A stretch of 64,000 nucleotides of DNA from Larix kaempferi (Eukaryota; Streptophyta; Pinopsida; Pinales; Pinaceae). The notes below the pieces were generated by a model, which worked only from the letters and a program-made list of their open reading frames with translations, ran no database searches and was not told where the DNA came from. Numbering within the stretch: position 1 is the first letter of the stretch; the number at the start of each line of letters is the position of its first letter. The stretch lies in NCBI GenBank assembly GCA_027924585.1, contig BSBM01000372.1:9717001-9781000 (forward strand). Direction: 5' to 3'. The position numbers and the translations under genes were made by a program. Of the stretch, positions 11,582 to 23,887 are shown one piece after another.

Positions 11582-13107
11582 TGATGAAATCTTGTAGAGA
11601 TTTGATCTTTAATTCTTTTAGATGTAGAGACTTGAAGCAATGAGACAATTCAATCCATGAAATTCATACACCCCTAACACAAGATATATCGTGGGGAAAA
11701 TCCTCAAAATTATGAGAACAAATACCCCAACAATTCTTCTTAGTATAGTATAATGGATAGCAGAAAATGCTTTCTTTTACAACATAGCAGATTGCTTTCG
11801 AAAGATAAGAGATCACCAAAATTCTTGGTGAAGATATGGAAGCAATAGATAAGAGAGTTCAATCAGATGTGTTCCCAACACAACAATATCAAGCACAGAC
11901 AATACCCTTCACAAAGAGAAGTGCCTTGAATTCAATGGAGAAGAGAATTCGCTCCACACTGGATTCAACAATCCTGTATATCATATTTATACATTCTCCT
12001 CTTCTATTTTTAACTTCTAACTTCAGGATGAACTGTCCCTCAAACTTGATGTATTAATATTGGATGGAGTGGTGCGCCCCACTTCTCATGCAGTGATACA
12101 TCTCACCTAGCTGTCACTTAGGATGAACTCGTCTCTTAACTAAAAGCTTTCCCACTTAATTAGGTGGATAACTTAAGTGTCAACATGCAAGTGTAACAAC
12201 TCACGTGTCATATTTTAGTTCAACATAAGTGTCTTCATGAAATAAAACTTAGTTAACTAGATCTTCTCTTTAACTGAAGTGTCATCTTTTAGTTTAACTA
12301 AAGTGTAAATACTTTAGTTAACTAGTCCCTTTTATTTAACACTTAGTTAACTGAAATCATGCTAATTTATTTACTTGAAGTGACCATTGTGAGTTCTTTA
12401 ATTAACTGAGACATATCTTTAACTGATGATTTAACAAAATCATTGACACTTAACTTAAGCTTTATAACTGAAGCTTTAATAATTCGAGTTCTCTTTAATT
12501 AGATGAAGTGTCTGCATGGGAAACTTTGAATTTTCTTGATATCTATGCTTTATCTCTTGCTACATGGTCAATATGTGTTAACTTTAATTATCCATCACAT
12601 TACATTATACTAGGATGAATTATCAGAGGTTGTGATCATATTATATTATTCCAGACTAAATGATCACATGCTAAAGTATTTCACTTTAGAGGTGATCAAT
12701 CTCTAAAGTAGACTTAAAAAAAATATGGTGATCATGGTTAGTAATACATCACACAACATTAAATTATCTTAACAAGTAAAGCATGACCTTTATGTGGAAG
12801 GTCCACCTCTATACGGGAGGTCTATCGCATGGATACCTTTATACGGAAGGTTCACCTCTATACGGGAGGTCCATCTCATGGATACCTTTATACAGAAGGT
12901 TCACATGATAATCATGAATTGACACACAAGTTCGGAGCCTTGTACAACAAGACTTTACAACATCATTACTTTTAATCAATTACCTCTATAGGGGAGGAAT
13001 AACCTTTACACGGAAGGAAATCAAAGTGCTCACCTCTATACAAGAGGATCAATATTGGATACATAATATTGGTTTGGATAATGTCTCCTGATGTTGTATA
13101 TTTAACA
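11582..13107 (-). repeat. LTR shared by copia-2 and copia-3 (second copia family)
   Basis: 1,526 bp, starting TGATGAAATC and ending TATTTAACA. On its left is a primer site and gag, so it acts as a 5' LTR. On its right is a polypurine tract and the pol end of copia-3, so it is also a 3' LTR. The left 180 bp match 17202-17388. Such LTR-internal-LTR-internal-LTR arrays can arise by unequal recombination. Confidence 0.8.
12786..13050 (-). repeat. array of eight short hairpins within the copia-2/3 LTR
   Basis: Units such as ACCTTTATACGGAAGGT and ACCTCTATACGGGAGGT alternate. Five units sit at 12786, 12805, 12835, 12854 and 12884, and three further ones near 12982, 13001 and 13033. Whenever the stem base is T on the left it is A on the right, and C pairs with G. 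The first five form a 49-bp dimer repeat; the last three are spaced differently but still pair. Confidence 0.8.
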
Positions 13108-13124
13108 CTCCCTCTCAGCGAGGG
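13108..13124 (-). promoter_or_regulatory. copia-3 polypurine tract
   Basis: The minus strand reads CTCGCTGAGAGGGAG immediately before the LTR, resembling the tract of copia-1 and copia-4. Confidence 0.65.
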
Positions 13125-14580
13125 ACGCATTCTCTTCCATACCAAGATTGTCTTGGAAGTACCTAAACTTTGTCACTGATAGAGGATTTGTTAACGCATC
13201 TTCAATCTACTCACCAGTAGCAATGTACTGAAGTTTCACTATACCTTTCTGGACCATTTCTCATATGCACTGATACTTCATTTCAATGTGCTTGACTTGT
13301 CATGAAACACTGGGTTTTCAGAAAGCTTGATGCAACTTTGATTGTCACACCTAATAACTGTAGACTCAATATTTTCACCGAACAACCCTGCAAGTAGCTT
13401 TCTGAGCCACACAACTTCTCGGCAAGAAACAATAGCAGATATCTATTTTGCTTCGGTAGTGGTCTGGGATACGGAGCTCTGGTTCTTGAAGGACCAAGAT
13501 ATCATAGTTCTTCTTAGGCTATAACAGTAGCTGGATGTGCTCTTACGATCCACAATGCTTCCTCCACAGTATGAGTCTATATAACCAAGTAACATGACTA
13601 ATCCACTGGAGGCATATGTGAGTCCATATGAAATTGTACCTCGAAGGTACCTAAGCACATGCTTAGCAGCTGTCTGGTGTCTGTGTCTTGGATCAAACAT
13701 AAATTTACTCAGACTGCTCACAGCATAACATATATGTCCATGAATGTATCAAGTACATTAGCGAGCCTATAAGTTTTCTATACAAATTGGGATCTACTAG
13801 ATCTAATCCAGAGCCTGACTCATGAATTTTCGTCAAATTGGAAACCCTCAATGTAGTCATAGATTTGCAATCTATCATGCCAAACTTGCGCAATATATCC
13901 ACACTATACATCCATTGAGATATAAAAATTTCATCTTTTATTTTCCATATCTTAAGGCCAAGAAAGTAGTGCATTAGACCTAAGTATTTCATCTCGAACT
14001 CTGAGGTGAGCTCCTTCTTGCACCAAGAAATCAAATGTTCCTCTCCAATGAGAAAAAATCATCAACATACATAACCAATATAAATAATTGGTTCTTCACT
14101 ACTTTGAAGCACAAATACAGATCAAATTCACTCTTATAGAAACCCACTTTCTTATGGTAGCTATCAATTCTGGAGTACCAAGCCCTAGGAGCTTGCTTAA
14201 GTCCATATAGATATTTTTTTCCCTTGCAAACATGGGACTCCTTCCCATGCACCACAAATCCTTTAGGTTGTTGAATATAAGCCTCTTCCTCAACCTCACC
14301 ATTGAGAAAGGCTGTCTTCACATACATCTGGTGAAGTTTCCATCTAGAACAGATGTAAGTGCAATCATTGCTCGGATTGTGGTGTACCTTGCCACAGGGG
14401 AAAAGGTATAATCATAATCGATTCCTTCTTTCCGAGAGAAACATTTGGCAACGAATTTGGATTTATAATTTTGAATGATATCTGCAACATGCTTTATCTT
14501 GTAAATCCATCTGGAAGTCACAATGGAATTCCCATCATATTTGGGAACAACCTACCAAACATAATTCTTCATTATAGAGT
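13125..14580 (-). pseudogene. copia-3 reverse transcriptase and RNase H
   Basis: In sense order: RT start with TSRWIYKIKH; SPVARYTTIRAMIAL; KTAFLNGEVEEE; LYGLKQAPRAWYSRID; catalytic MYVDDFF near 14055; MKYLGLMHYFLGL; KLIGSLMYL; then a decayed RNase H in which HIEMKYQCI, IATGE and ALTNPLSVTKFRYFQ can still be read. Order and motifs match the usual Ty1/copia RT-RNase H. The RNase H half carries many stops and frameshifts, while the RT block keeps open pieces of 60-110 codons. It is more decayed than copia-1. The function would be cDNA synthesis. Confidence 0.87.
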
Positions 14581-14970
14581 TGTAATCTTCTGTCATTAAA
14601 TATTTCCAAACTTGCTGCTTTGTAGCTTCTTCATATGAGGATGGTTCTGAATCACTTATGTGACTCATGAATGCAACATACCTTGAATATCTGTCAGGTT
14701 GCTTGTGCTCTCTGGATGAGCTTGCTCGTGCTCCATGTTTCTCTGGATTTTGTAATATGTCTTGGCACCAAGCAGATCTTCCTTTAGCGGGAAGTTCATC
14801 AGGTTACCTCTCAACCAATTCTACTGGTTCTTCAAGAGCTAGCGAATCTGAGGCATCTTCTGGTTTCTCCCTCTCTAAATCTGAAGGGGGAGAATCAGAT
14901 TCGGGACACTCCATCTCTGAATCACATTGAATATATTTCGATATTTTGAAAGCACCTTCCTCATGGAAGG
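14581..14970 (-). pseudogene. copia-3 linker between integrase and RT
   Basis: A Ser/Glu/Pro-rich connector between integrase and RT, with readable pieces such as ALEEPVELVER and ASSSREHKQPDRYSRYVAF. This is the normal acidic linker of copia pol. Unlike copia-1 and copia-4, this family has no intron-like insert here. Confidence 0.6.
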
Positions 14971-15960
14971 TAACATCTCAACTGAATTCAATGTGTCTCT
15001 CACCAGATACCAATATTTGGTATGCTTTGGATGACTCGCTATAACCCACAAAGGTACCCTTCTTTCTAGAAGGATACAACTTTGGTATCTTTTCTTTCGA
15101 TACATGAATGTATATTGGGGTCCCGAAGATCCTCAAGTGTGAGATGTCTGGCTTCTCACCAGTAAACACTTCTTCTAGTGTCTTCTCATCTAGAATGGCA
15201 TGCGGGCTTCTATTCTACATGTACACAGTTGTAAGGGTGGATTTTTCCCATAATGATGTAGATATATCTTGATCATCCATCATGGCTTTTGCAGCCTCAC
15301 ATATGGTTCTATTCCTTCTATCAGAAACCCCATTTTGGTGAGGGTTATATGGTATTGTTAACTGTCTATATATTCCTGTATCACTACATATCTCATTAAA
15401 TGCATGTGAATCAAATTCACCTCCATTATCATACCTTAATGCACATATGTGATTTTCTTTCTGATTTTCAACTAGGGATTTAAACTCTTTAAATTTGCTA
15501 AGAGTTTCACTTTTAGCCTTCATGAAATAAATCCATGACTTCCTAGAAAAATCATCTATAAACAGTACACAATATAAGAAGCCACTCAGGGAGGGGGATG
15601 ACATGGGACAACATACATAAGAATGTATTAAATCTAAAATTGCTTTAGATCTAGTAGAACTGCTAGAAAATATTTTATTAACATTCTTCCCAAGTGCACA
15701 ACCCCGACATACACTATCATGGTCAAAATCAAATATGGGCATACACTTTACAATATTTTGAAGTCCTGGTGGTGCTTTGTAGTGTATTTTTCCAAGCCTT
15801 TGGTGCCATAGCTCGCATGGAATGATAGTGTGGTGAATCATAACTTGAATGTACTTCACGGGTACCTTGTTGAGTCCTCCCTCTTGATATCCAATCACAA
15901 CAGCAAATTCTAGGATTTTGTTCTTCGACCATAAAAGTGCTTTTTTATCCATGAAGATAA
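14971..15960 (-). pseudogene. copia-3 GAG-pre-integrase and integrase
   Basis: In sense: ELWHQRLGKIHYKAP and CRGCALGK (zinc-binding pre-integrase), then FIDDFSRKSWIYFMKAKSE, LRYDNGGEF, YNPHQNGVSDRRNRT, and the C-terminal FVGYSESSKAY. The first catalytic Asp is altered (LIHSYVC where LIHSDVC is expected). The third position reads VSDRRN where VAERRN is usual. The second Asp is intact. The core is open for 245 codons. One TAG follows TTVYM where QNR is expected. Confidence 0.88.
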
Positions 15961-17105
15961 ATCAAAAGCCTTTGTATTCAAGAACCGAAACTGAGAGGAG
16001 GTTCTTCTTCAATCTTGGAACATATAGAATTCCCCCCACATGTATAATATCACCGGTGCTCAGTTCGAATGAGGTGGATCCAACTCCTTGGATCGAATAA
16101 GTTGGGTTGTCCCCCAACTCTACCATGCATGTGAATTATTTCTCTCTTAGATCGATGATGGTACTCTTGTAACCAATCATATGTTTGGATGAACCACTGT
16201 CAATCAACCATGTGTCTGCATTTGTGATGATGGATCCCTAAAGGGATGAGACAAGATAATACTCCCTTCTTGTCTCATTTTCTTCAGATGCATTCTTCTG
16301 AATGATTTCATATTCTATGGTGGTAGAAGCATGAAAATTTCCTTTCTTCTTTGCTCTACAATGTCTTGAGAAATGACATTTCTTGTTTCAATTGAATCAT
16401 CTAGCTATTGACTTGTCAGATACTTTGTTGAACTCCGTCTTATTTGAATGAGAGAACTTCTTTTGGATGAAGGGTTTCTTTCCTTTCTTCATTCTTTCTG
16501 TGAGGGAAAGGTTTTCTTCTTTGATGCACACTGACTTGCTCTAGGCTCACCCCTCCTCTTGGAGGTAGTCATACCACAACCTTTCGAAGTTAGGTTGTAC
16601 CTCTTGGCCATTTACCACAGCCAATAATGTCTCCCATGAGGATGGGAGACCATCAATAGTGGTTTGGAGAAGATCATATTCATCCACCACTACTCCAATA
16701 CTAGTAATCTGGTCTCTTACCTAAGAGATCTTGGAGAAGAAGGAGACCACTATCTCATCCATCTCCATATTTAAGTTTTGAACCTTATTCTTCAATGCCC
16801 TCTTTTGAATTGGGGCCTTCTTCTCATATAGATTAGTCAATGTATCATAAAATTCTTTTGCGGTCTTCAACGATGTGATCATGGGCATCAAATTATCTTT
16901 TACCAAATCATAGATAATCCGTTTAGCCTTAGCTTGATTCTTCTTGAATTTGATGCACCCTGCATTAGATGTAGGATCCTCCACCACAGTGGATACATAG
17001 CCATCCAATTCACGTTCCTCTAAGATGTTGAGAATCCTATCCTTCTAAGAGTTGAAGTTTGAGCTTCCCTCAAGATGGTCTTCTGGATGTACATAGACTG
17101 ATGCC
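15961..17105 (-). pseudogene. copia-3 gag and protease
   Basis: The protease active-site motif WLIDSGSSKHMIGY lies at about 16170-16230. A degraded zinc knuckle sits near 16370-16400, in which the first Cys is lost. The gag core includes KKNQAKAKRIIYDLVKDNL and FYDTLTNLYEKK. Several stops and indels separate the pieces. It is clearly the same family as the copia-2 fragment at 10769-11581. Confidence 0.8.
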
Positions 17106-17190
17106 ATAGTATTCAAATCTTGTGCTCAACTTCTCAATATCTACGTAGGATCTAGCTGGAATGCAAAACTGAGCTCCTTCAATTGTTTTG

Positions 17191-17201
17191 CTCTGATACC
17201 A
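17191..17201 (-). promoter_or_regulatory. copia-3 primer binding site
   Basis: The minus strand reads TGGTATCAGAG directly inside the LTR, the plant tRNA-iMet primer site with no mismatch. Confidence 0.85.
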
Positions 17202-17388
17202 TGTTGAAATTTGGTTGAGATTTTATCTTTAATTCTTTTAGATGCAGAGACTTGAAGCAATGAGACAATTCAATCCATCAAATTCATACACACATAACAC
17301 AAGATATACCCTAGGGAAAATCCTCAAAATTATGAGAAAAAAAACTCCAACAATTATTCTTAGTATAATATAATGATTGCAAAGAATG
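17202..17388 (-). repeat. copia-3 5' LTR, left fragment cut by the gag-only element
   Basis: It matches the first 180 bp of 11582-13107 (for example the shared GCAATGAGACAATTCAATCC) and then stops at GAATG, where the next element begins. The remainder should lie beyond the right edge of the window. GAATG (17384-17388) is the predicted target duplication. Confidence 0.8.
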
Positions 17389-20300
17389 TGTCACTTACCC
17401 AAATTTTGAGAATATTATTTTATTTGCAAAATACTTTATGTTAAATTATTATTACAATGTTTTGTAATTATGACCAAGTTTGGTCAAGGATGAATGTAAT
17501 TATTGATTACTATTATTTAATAAATTAAAATAGGAGACAAACACCCAAGGGAACTATTAAATGAGTGTTTACTGACCCACTAGGAGGAATGGAAGTTGTT
17601 AGAAGGTATGGGATAGATGGCAGCATTTGCACTCCAACACTAGTTGTTGGTTATGGTACAAATACCCCTAAATTTGTGGCATTATCCCCCAGTTGGGTGG
17701 AAGAGAGTAGGAAGCTCATTAATGACCAGTTAACCACTAAAAGGCCTAGGCAGCCTACATAAGGCAATTTGAATTGGGCAGGCATCCCCTTACAATATTT
17801 TCTGTAGAAATATTCCTCAAGTGCATCAAGTGATCACTGAGAGATTCGAATAGGGAGGCTATGTGAGAGTGCAACTGTAAGTATGCTAATTATACTGAGA
17901 AGGAAAACGAGAGGTGCTGGTGCAGGTCTCTTTGACTGGTGAGTCTTGAGGACTGGACAATCTACATTCTATTGCAAGTTGATGTACTAAGGCTTCTACA
18001 TAATCTTCCTCATGGTGGTTCAGTGAACAGCCTCGGGGGTCCTAAGGAAAGTAACTTAGCTGTCTTCAGGAATAGGTTGGGTGGAACAGGTTCCTTGGGC
18101 TGTTTGTTTCTCCTACAGTCCACCAGGTTTTACCGTTCTTACTTTTGTTTACAGTTAAATGTTTCTGCATAGTAGAATTATTAAACTCGGTCATGTAAAA
18201 GAAATTATTTTATTTTCTAATCTAAGTATGATTCTGCATGAAAAAGCTTTGTGAAATAATTGAATCAATAACCATCTCTATATTTTTCCCCATGTTGTTC
18301 TCTACATCGTACTCCAGTATAGAGAAGTAAAATTAAGAAAGATGAGAGATAGGATGAATGCCATTGATTGGAAATATGAATACAGTAGTGCTCTTGTTAT
18401 AATTCTGCCATATATTTAAACATAGTAAACATTACAGTATAGTATCAACATCTGCATAGAATTCATATGATTATTAGATAAAAGAAAAACATATTTTGTT
18501 TCTGCACAGTTCTTTATATTTCCTTTTAACTCTATATAGTTCAGATAGTAAGCAAATGCATTTCAATATTATACATTTCATGTTTTTCAAGCAATTATAT
18601 TTTCAAGAATTATAGCAGCTACAAGAATTAATCTCTATATAAATTTATTACAATTATACATATTTTATTTCTTTACTAACTTTCACCTTTGATTTCAATT
18701 ATTGAATATCTACATAGCAGTATCAAACACCAATATACTACAGACCCTAGTTTTCTGTTTACATAGTTCATAATTTTCTTCTCAAGCCATTCATGGCAAA
18801 CTTTAGACATTTCTTTTCTAAGCCTAACAGGTATAGATTTCCCAAACCCTAACTAACATTTCGAGACTATTACAAGATAGTATTCATCACTTAGCAGAAA
18901 GCACGATTTTGTACTAATGTCTATAGATAGATCATAACCCTAGTAAGAACACATACACAACATCGAAAACAATTGTTGCAAAGGTTAAGTCTCGAGTACA
19001 AAAGCTCAATACAAGCCAGATAGAAAACGAAAGCTATAGGTAGGGTTTCAATTGTGAATTAAAATAGAACACAGTGGCGTAGCCATTCCAAAAAACATTA
19101 ACAGCTGAACTATCTCATCACGATTTCAAAAAAAAACATGAACATCAATAAAGATAACAAAAGTATAGGGAACAACTATTACAGTTATGCAAAGCTTAAC
19201 CCTCGGCCAAAAACAACTATCGTTCTTCGGCATCACATAACAGTTATACAATTATTTCCTCAACCATTAATTTTAAAACAAGTCTTTTCATTTCAAGCGA
19301 GCCATTGTCTTTAGAACAGGAGAACCCTCAGATCTCATTTCACATTCAAAAAGTATAATAGAGTTTACAATATGGACCTGTCAAGGTTCCTAACATTACA
19401 CATTTTTTAACCCTTGTCAACCAAAATGTTTAAACGAGTACAAGATCCACAAACTACACAGGGTTTTACCCTTGACTTTTAGCAGAACAAAAACAAGTGC
19501 GAAGTTCTTAACAATGATGCAGCCAGGCATCAAATAGCCAAAAAACAACTTAAACAAATGAGGGTTACCCTCTGTACAATATGTATCAAATTAAGACTTT
19601 AGAACTCAATACTCAGCCATCACCGAAAACAAAGTCGAATAGTTCCAACTCTCGGCACACAATAGTCACCTTCAAAACCATGCAAAACGGGCACCTATGA
19701 GGTTTCGAGAACCACTAGAGCTTACCAGGAAGCAGTAGCAGATTTCCATTTTCCAATTCTTATGCACAGGAATCGTTCTATGAAGTGGGTACCTACAAAT
19801 TTCACAGTTTGGAGAGGTTAAAACAATAAAATGCAAGAATGAAAACAAGTAACACAGTATTAGTATCATTATCATTAGAACTCACCATTAGAAAATGAAG
19901 CCTTGAACTTTGGCACAACACACAGTAAAAACGACGAAGCCTAATGGCACTTGACAGCAACCACGAATTAACCACATAAGATCTTTTCACAAACTGGAGA
20001 ATTGAAACCCATTTCAACTATGAATACAACAAATGACAGAAGAAAAATCACACACAACTTCCAGGTCGTATCGTAGTGATATGGCACAAGATTGTGAGCC
20101 TTCAACCATTAAAACTATCCTCACAGGTCCAAGGTTCGAAACCGAGGAAGGAGTCCTCCTCTCAAACAACTATAAAACCCTACATTGCAGCAGACAGTCG
20201 GCTCCACGACCTTCCACCAAAAACGAAACAATGAATGCTGAAAACCATTTTTCCATTACTTACCAATGCGTGGATAGGGTTTCATTCACAACCCCAGATC

Positions 20301-21873
20301 TTGCAAAGATCAACGGTGGGAGATTTTCCAGTTAAGGCATGCTAATTATTGAACCACGATTGCAATCAATATTGCATTAATTACTTCATCTACCAATTTC
20401 CAAGTAAGTAGATCGAGAGCCAATGCATGGCACAACTCAGCCCGTGGTGATGCTCATTTCAAACACAAACCACATGAATACCTTACAATCGGGCTTCAAC
20501 ATCACTCAATTGTGGAATGATGTTATTGCTCGGCCTGTCAACGCCAGCTTGGGAAGCATGCCAAGTTAATACCTGTCAACATCAAAATAATTGCATTGTT
20601 CTACCTGTGGATCATATTTATTATTAGTCTCTATAGTTTATTGTTATGCATCGTAATATTGTATTGTATGCCAACGTTTGGTGTGATTGTATAATCACTA
20701 TATAATGTTAACAATTCATTTACTAAGGCTCGGGTATAGATATATATAGAATAAATCTTAGCCATATATATATATATATTGTTAATCATTGATAATGGAG
20801 ACCATAGATATAGTTAAGATTCTAACTATGCAAAAGTAGAATTAGATGCTATATACATTATAGATTTCATACAATAGTTATAATTTTCCAATTCATAATA
20901 ACAGTGTGAGCCTATAGTTATAGATAAGTGATACACATTTTAATATGCTAGCCACGTATTGCAAAGTATAATTGATAGATGTAATACCTAAGGAATATTT
21001 TAAATGGTAACGTTATACACTATAATGCTGAGTTCATAACACTAGTCACTAGACCGCTCATATATTAATTGTGTAATGATAATCAAATAATGAACTCAGG
21101 ACTTAGAATAGTCTAAGTTGTGTAGAATCAAGACGTAATGATAGTTCCAAAGTAAAAACACTATTTTCTACAAGCTTTCTAATAGCTTTATCTTTAGATA
21201 TTGGTATCACTGTATTGATAATAATGACAATGGTCATATGATAATAATTGTAGCGTTATAACACATACTTGGATGATGTGAAATTATAACACTGAAGAGT
21301 TTTGTAAGTCAACACACAAACTAGATTTAGAACCCGGTATCCATACCTCCAGTAACTGGTTTCGCAAGGAAGTACTTAGCATTCTAATTTTACATTGATG
21401 ATGAATTGAAAGACACATGTACCCTTAACACATGTTGTCATAGAATTTCTTACCTGCGGTTTGCATATGGAAACAAGATTCAAATTCCTTAGCTAAACGT
21501 AGCTAAGTAAACTCTAGGGTAGCTCGTAGGACCCCTTCGTCAACATACAAACAAACTATCACCACTTCATCAAGAACATCATAATAGTACAAACTATGTA
21601 CAACATGTAATCATATTTAGAACTTAAGCAAATCTGTAAATTGTATTCTTATGCATAATCATAAAAAGATCTTTCGTTAAGGAGATTAACATCCGCTTAA
21701 ATATGAAATAGAAAATACAATTATATCATATTTATTTGAGAAGTATGACGTGTCATCATTATTAATTATCTTAGTTAACAAATCTAATTAATTTATATGT
21801 TCCGCATTAATGACTTTGATAATTATTGCTATTATAAAAAAATTTAAATTTTGGTATTTTTCGGGATGTTACA
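17389..21873 (+). repeat. 5' LTR of the gag-only element
   Basis: About 4,485 bp, starting TGTCACTTACCC and ending GATGTTACA. It matches 23616-23887 joined to 62132-64000 along its first 2.1 kb. It is followed two bases later by a primer site. I see no conserved protein in it; short frames at 17565, 17939 and 20033 lack family resemblance. The length is unusual and is typical of large-LTR non-autonomous elements. Confidence 0.88.
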
Positions 21874-21875
21874 TG

Positions 21876-21892
21876 TGGTATCAGAGCTCATG
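21876..21892 (+). promoter_or_regulatory. primer binding site of the gag-only element
   Basis: TGGTATCAGAGCTCATG, complementary to plant tRNA-iMet, two bases after the LTR end. Confidence 0.88.
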
Positions 21893-22014
21893 TTCGAACT
21901 CTAGGCCTGAAAAAGGTCCAAGAACACGCAACAAAAAATTTATTTACAGCAGAAATCTTACTAATTCAAAATTTAAACTATTGTGTTATACAAAAATTAT
22001 TTTAAGTTACAAGC

Positions 22015-23370
22015 ATGGAAGGATCAACTGAACATTTAGAATACAGATTTCAACCCAACAGTCATAGAACGGGACCGCATTATGAAGAAGAAGTCCATGG
22101 CGAATTAAATGACAATTCATCATAATTATTATGAGCATTTCAAGAGTTAAAGGCAGAAATCAGATCTATAAAACAAGACAATGAGAAAATTATGAAGGCA
22201 CAAGAGGAACTTAATCAAGTACTATTCAAACAATGCCCAACTGATGAAGAGGATAGAGAAATTGAAAATTCCTCTAAAATTGAAGATTTACCTCATCAGG
22301 ACAGAGGTAAGAAAATGAAAACTGATGATGTGAACAACATTTCAACATCATCAGAAGCTTCCCATGACAGAGGCAAAAAGAAAAGAAATTATTCAAGTGA
22401 TAACAGCGAAGGAGACTACAAACCCAAAAGAAAAAGTCATAAACAATATGAGTAGATTTCTGGGGAGTTCAAGAAAATCAAACCCCCAACCTTCAATGGT
22501 GAAACTGAGAAAGGAGAGACAACAAAAGCTTGGCTATCTGGCATGAAGAAGTACTTCCAAATTTACAATTACTCAAAATCATTGAAGGCAAAGATGGCAA
22601 TCTACAACTTGATTGGGAAGGAAGATATTTGGTGGCAGGACATCAAAAGAGTGAAGGGCATCAAGGACAAGGATGTGAATTGGAGTACTTTCAAATGGTA
22701 GTTCAGAAAGAAGTTCTTATTTGAACAATACTATGAAGAAAAATCAAAGGAGTTCTATGACTTAAAGCTGGGAAGTATGAACATGAAAGAAATGAATAGT
22801 AAATTTCTGAATTTACTGAGATATGTGCCATACCTCGTGGAATAAAAACCAAAGATCCAAAGATATATGAGCTGTCTACCTTTCAACATCAAGGACAGAA
22901 TCGAGTATGACAATCCACAGACCTTAGAAGAGGCCATGAGGAAAGCAACTTTCTGTTATGAAACTAATCAGAAAAGAGAAGGAATATCAAACTGGAAAAG
23001 TCATAAACCCAACAATTTTGAGCTGAAAAAGAAAAAATTCAGGTTTAGTGGGAATTCTGGGTTCCAAAAGAAAAATTTTCAGAATCGGAATTTTTAAGGA
23101 AACAGTCCCAGAAACAGTCAGCAACAAAATTCTACAGCTCCTAGAAACACTCCCAATGCTACCAGAACTAATGATCAGAAGGCACCTATCAAATGTTTTG
23201 AATGTCAAGGTCCTCATTATGCATCAGAATGCCCCAAGAGGAAGCAGACAGCTAACAATATCCATTCCATACAGACTGAACCTACAGTTGGAGACTTGGC
23301 AAGGGAGATGCCCAAAATTAATGCAGCACTAGACAACAAGCAAGAAGATCATCAAATCTCTATGGTAGAG
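22015..23370 (+). pseudogene. gag of the large-LTR gag-only element
   Basis: Capsid/nucleocapsid protein beginning MEGSTEHLEYRF. The first 150 codons form a charged coiled-coil and Lys-rich stretch. The retrotransposon gag domain follows (PPTFNGETEKG, WLSGMKKYFQIYNYS, IWWQDIKRVKG, FRKKFLFEQYYEEKS, LLRYVPYL). Then come a basic Asn/Gln linker and one CCHC zinc knuckle (CFECQGPHYASEC). After it, INAALDNKQEDHQISMVEIE resembles the very start of a chromovirus protease. Stops: a TAA and a TGA near 22122-22133, TAG at 22453 and 22698 (KW-stop-F, likely Gln), and TAA later. No RT or integrase is present. Confidence 0.87.
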
Positions 23371-23574
23371 ATTGAAAATGGGACAAGACGACGATTTTCA
23401 GGAGGAACCATACTGTATCCTCGAAAGGAGGGAAACTCTACTTCGGAATCACACCATTGGGCAGGTAAAGGTGCAATGGAAGCACCTTATCCCAGAAGAG
23501 GAAACCTAGGAGTTAGAGAGTAGTATGCGGGAAGCATACCCAACTCTGTTTCAGGAACACTCAGAGAGTGATTA
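23371..23574 (+). pseudogene. pol C-terminus (chromodomain tail) fused to gag
   Basis: In a new frame the sequence reads EEPYCILERRETLLRNHTIG, VKVQWKHLIPEEET, stop, ELESSMREAYPTLFQ. This is the C-terminal chromodomain-like end of plant chromovirus integrases (pattern ILDRK..LRNKTI..VKVQWRN..EEATWELES..YP.LF). The TAG stands where Trp (TGG) is expected. It ends near the TAA at about 23572. It follows the protease start almost directly, so protease, RT, RNase H and most of integrase are missing. Confidence 0.8.
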
Positions 23575-23600
23575 ACCAAAATCGAGGATGATGTTGAGAC

Positions 23601-23615
23601 TTAAGGGGGGGTGTA
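23601..23615 (+). promoter_or_regulatory. polypurine tract of the gag-only element
   Basis: TTAAGGGGGGGTGTA directly before the LTR start TGTCACC. Guanine-run tracts of this type are common in plant Ty3/gypsy. Confidence 0.75.
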
Positions 23616-23887
23616 TGTCACCTACCCAAATTTTGAGAATATTATTTTATTTGCAAAATACTTTATGTTAAATTATAATTACAAAGTTTTGTAATTATGA
23701 CTAAGTTTGGTCAAGGATGAATGTAATTACTGATTATTATTATTTAATAAATTAAAATAGGAGACAAACACCCGAGGGAACTGTTAAATGAGTGTTCATT
23801 TACCCACTAAGAGGAATGGAAGTTGTTAGAAGGTATGGGATAGATGGCAGCATTTGCACTCCACCACTAGCTATTGGTTATGGGACA
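23616..23887 (+). repeat. 3' LTR of the gag-only element, first part
   Basis: Matches 17389-17660, then is cut at GGGACA by the giant Tat element. The match resumes at 62132. Confidence 0.9.
23883..23887. repeat. target-site duplication of the giant Tat element, left copy (GGACA)
   Basis: GGACA before TGTTAACACCC, identical to 62132-62136 after the right LTR. The uninterrupted copy at 17656-17672 reads across this point without the insertion. Confidence 0.93.

Noticed and set aside
17565-18172. Small plus-strand frames of 65 and 77 codons as host genes
   Set aside because: They lie in the LTR of the gag-only element, recur in the second LTR with disruptions (near 62140-62640), and have no recognisable domain.
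20033-20335. 100-codon plus-strand frame in the gag-only LTR
   Set aside because: No domain, no conserved context, and the second LTR copy of this part is outside the window, so conservation cannot be judged.
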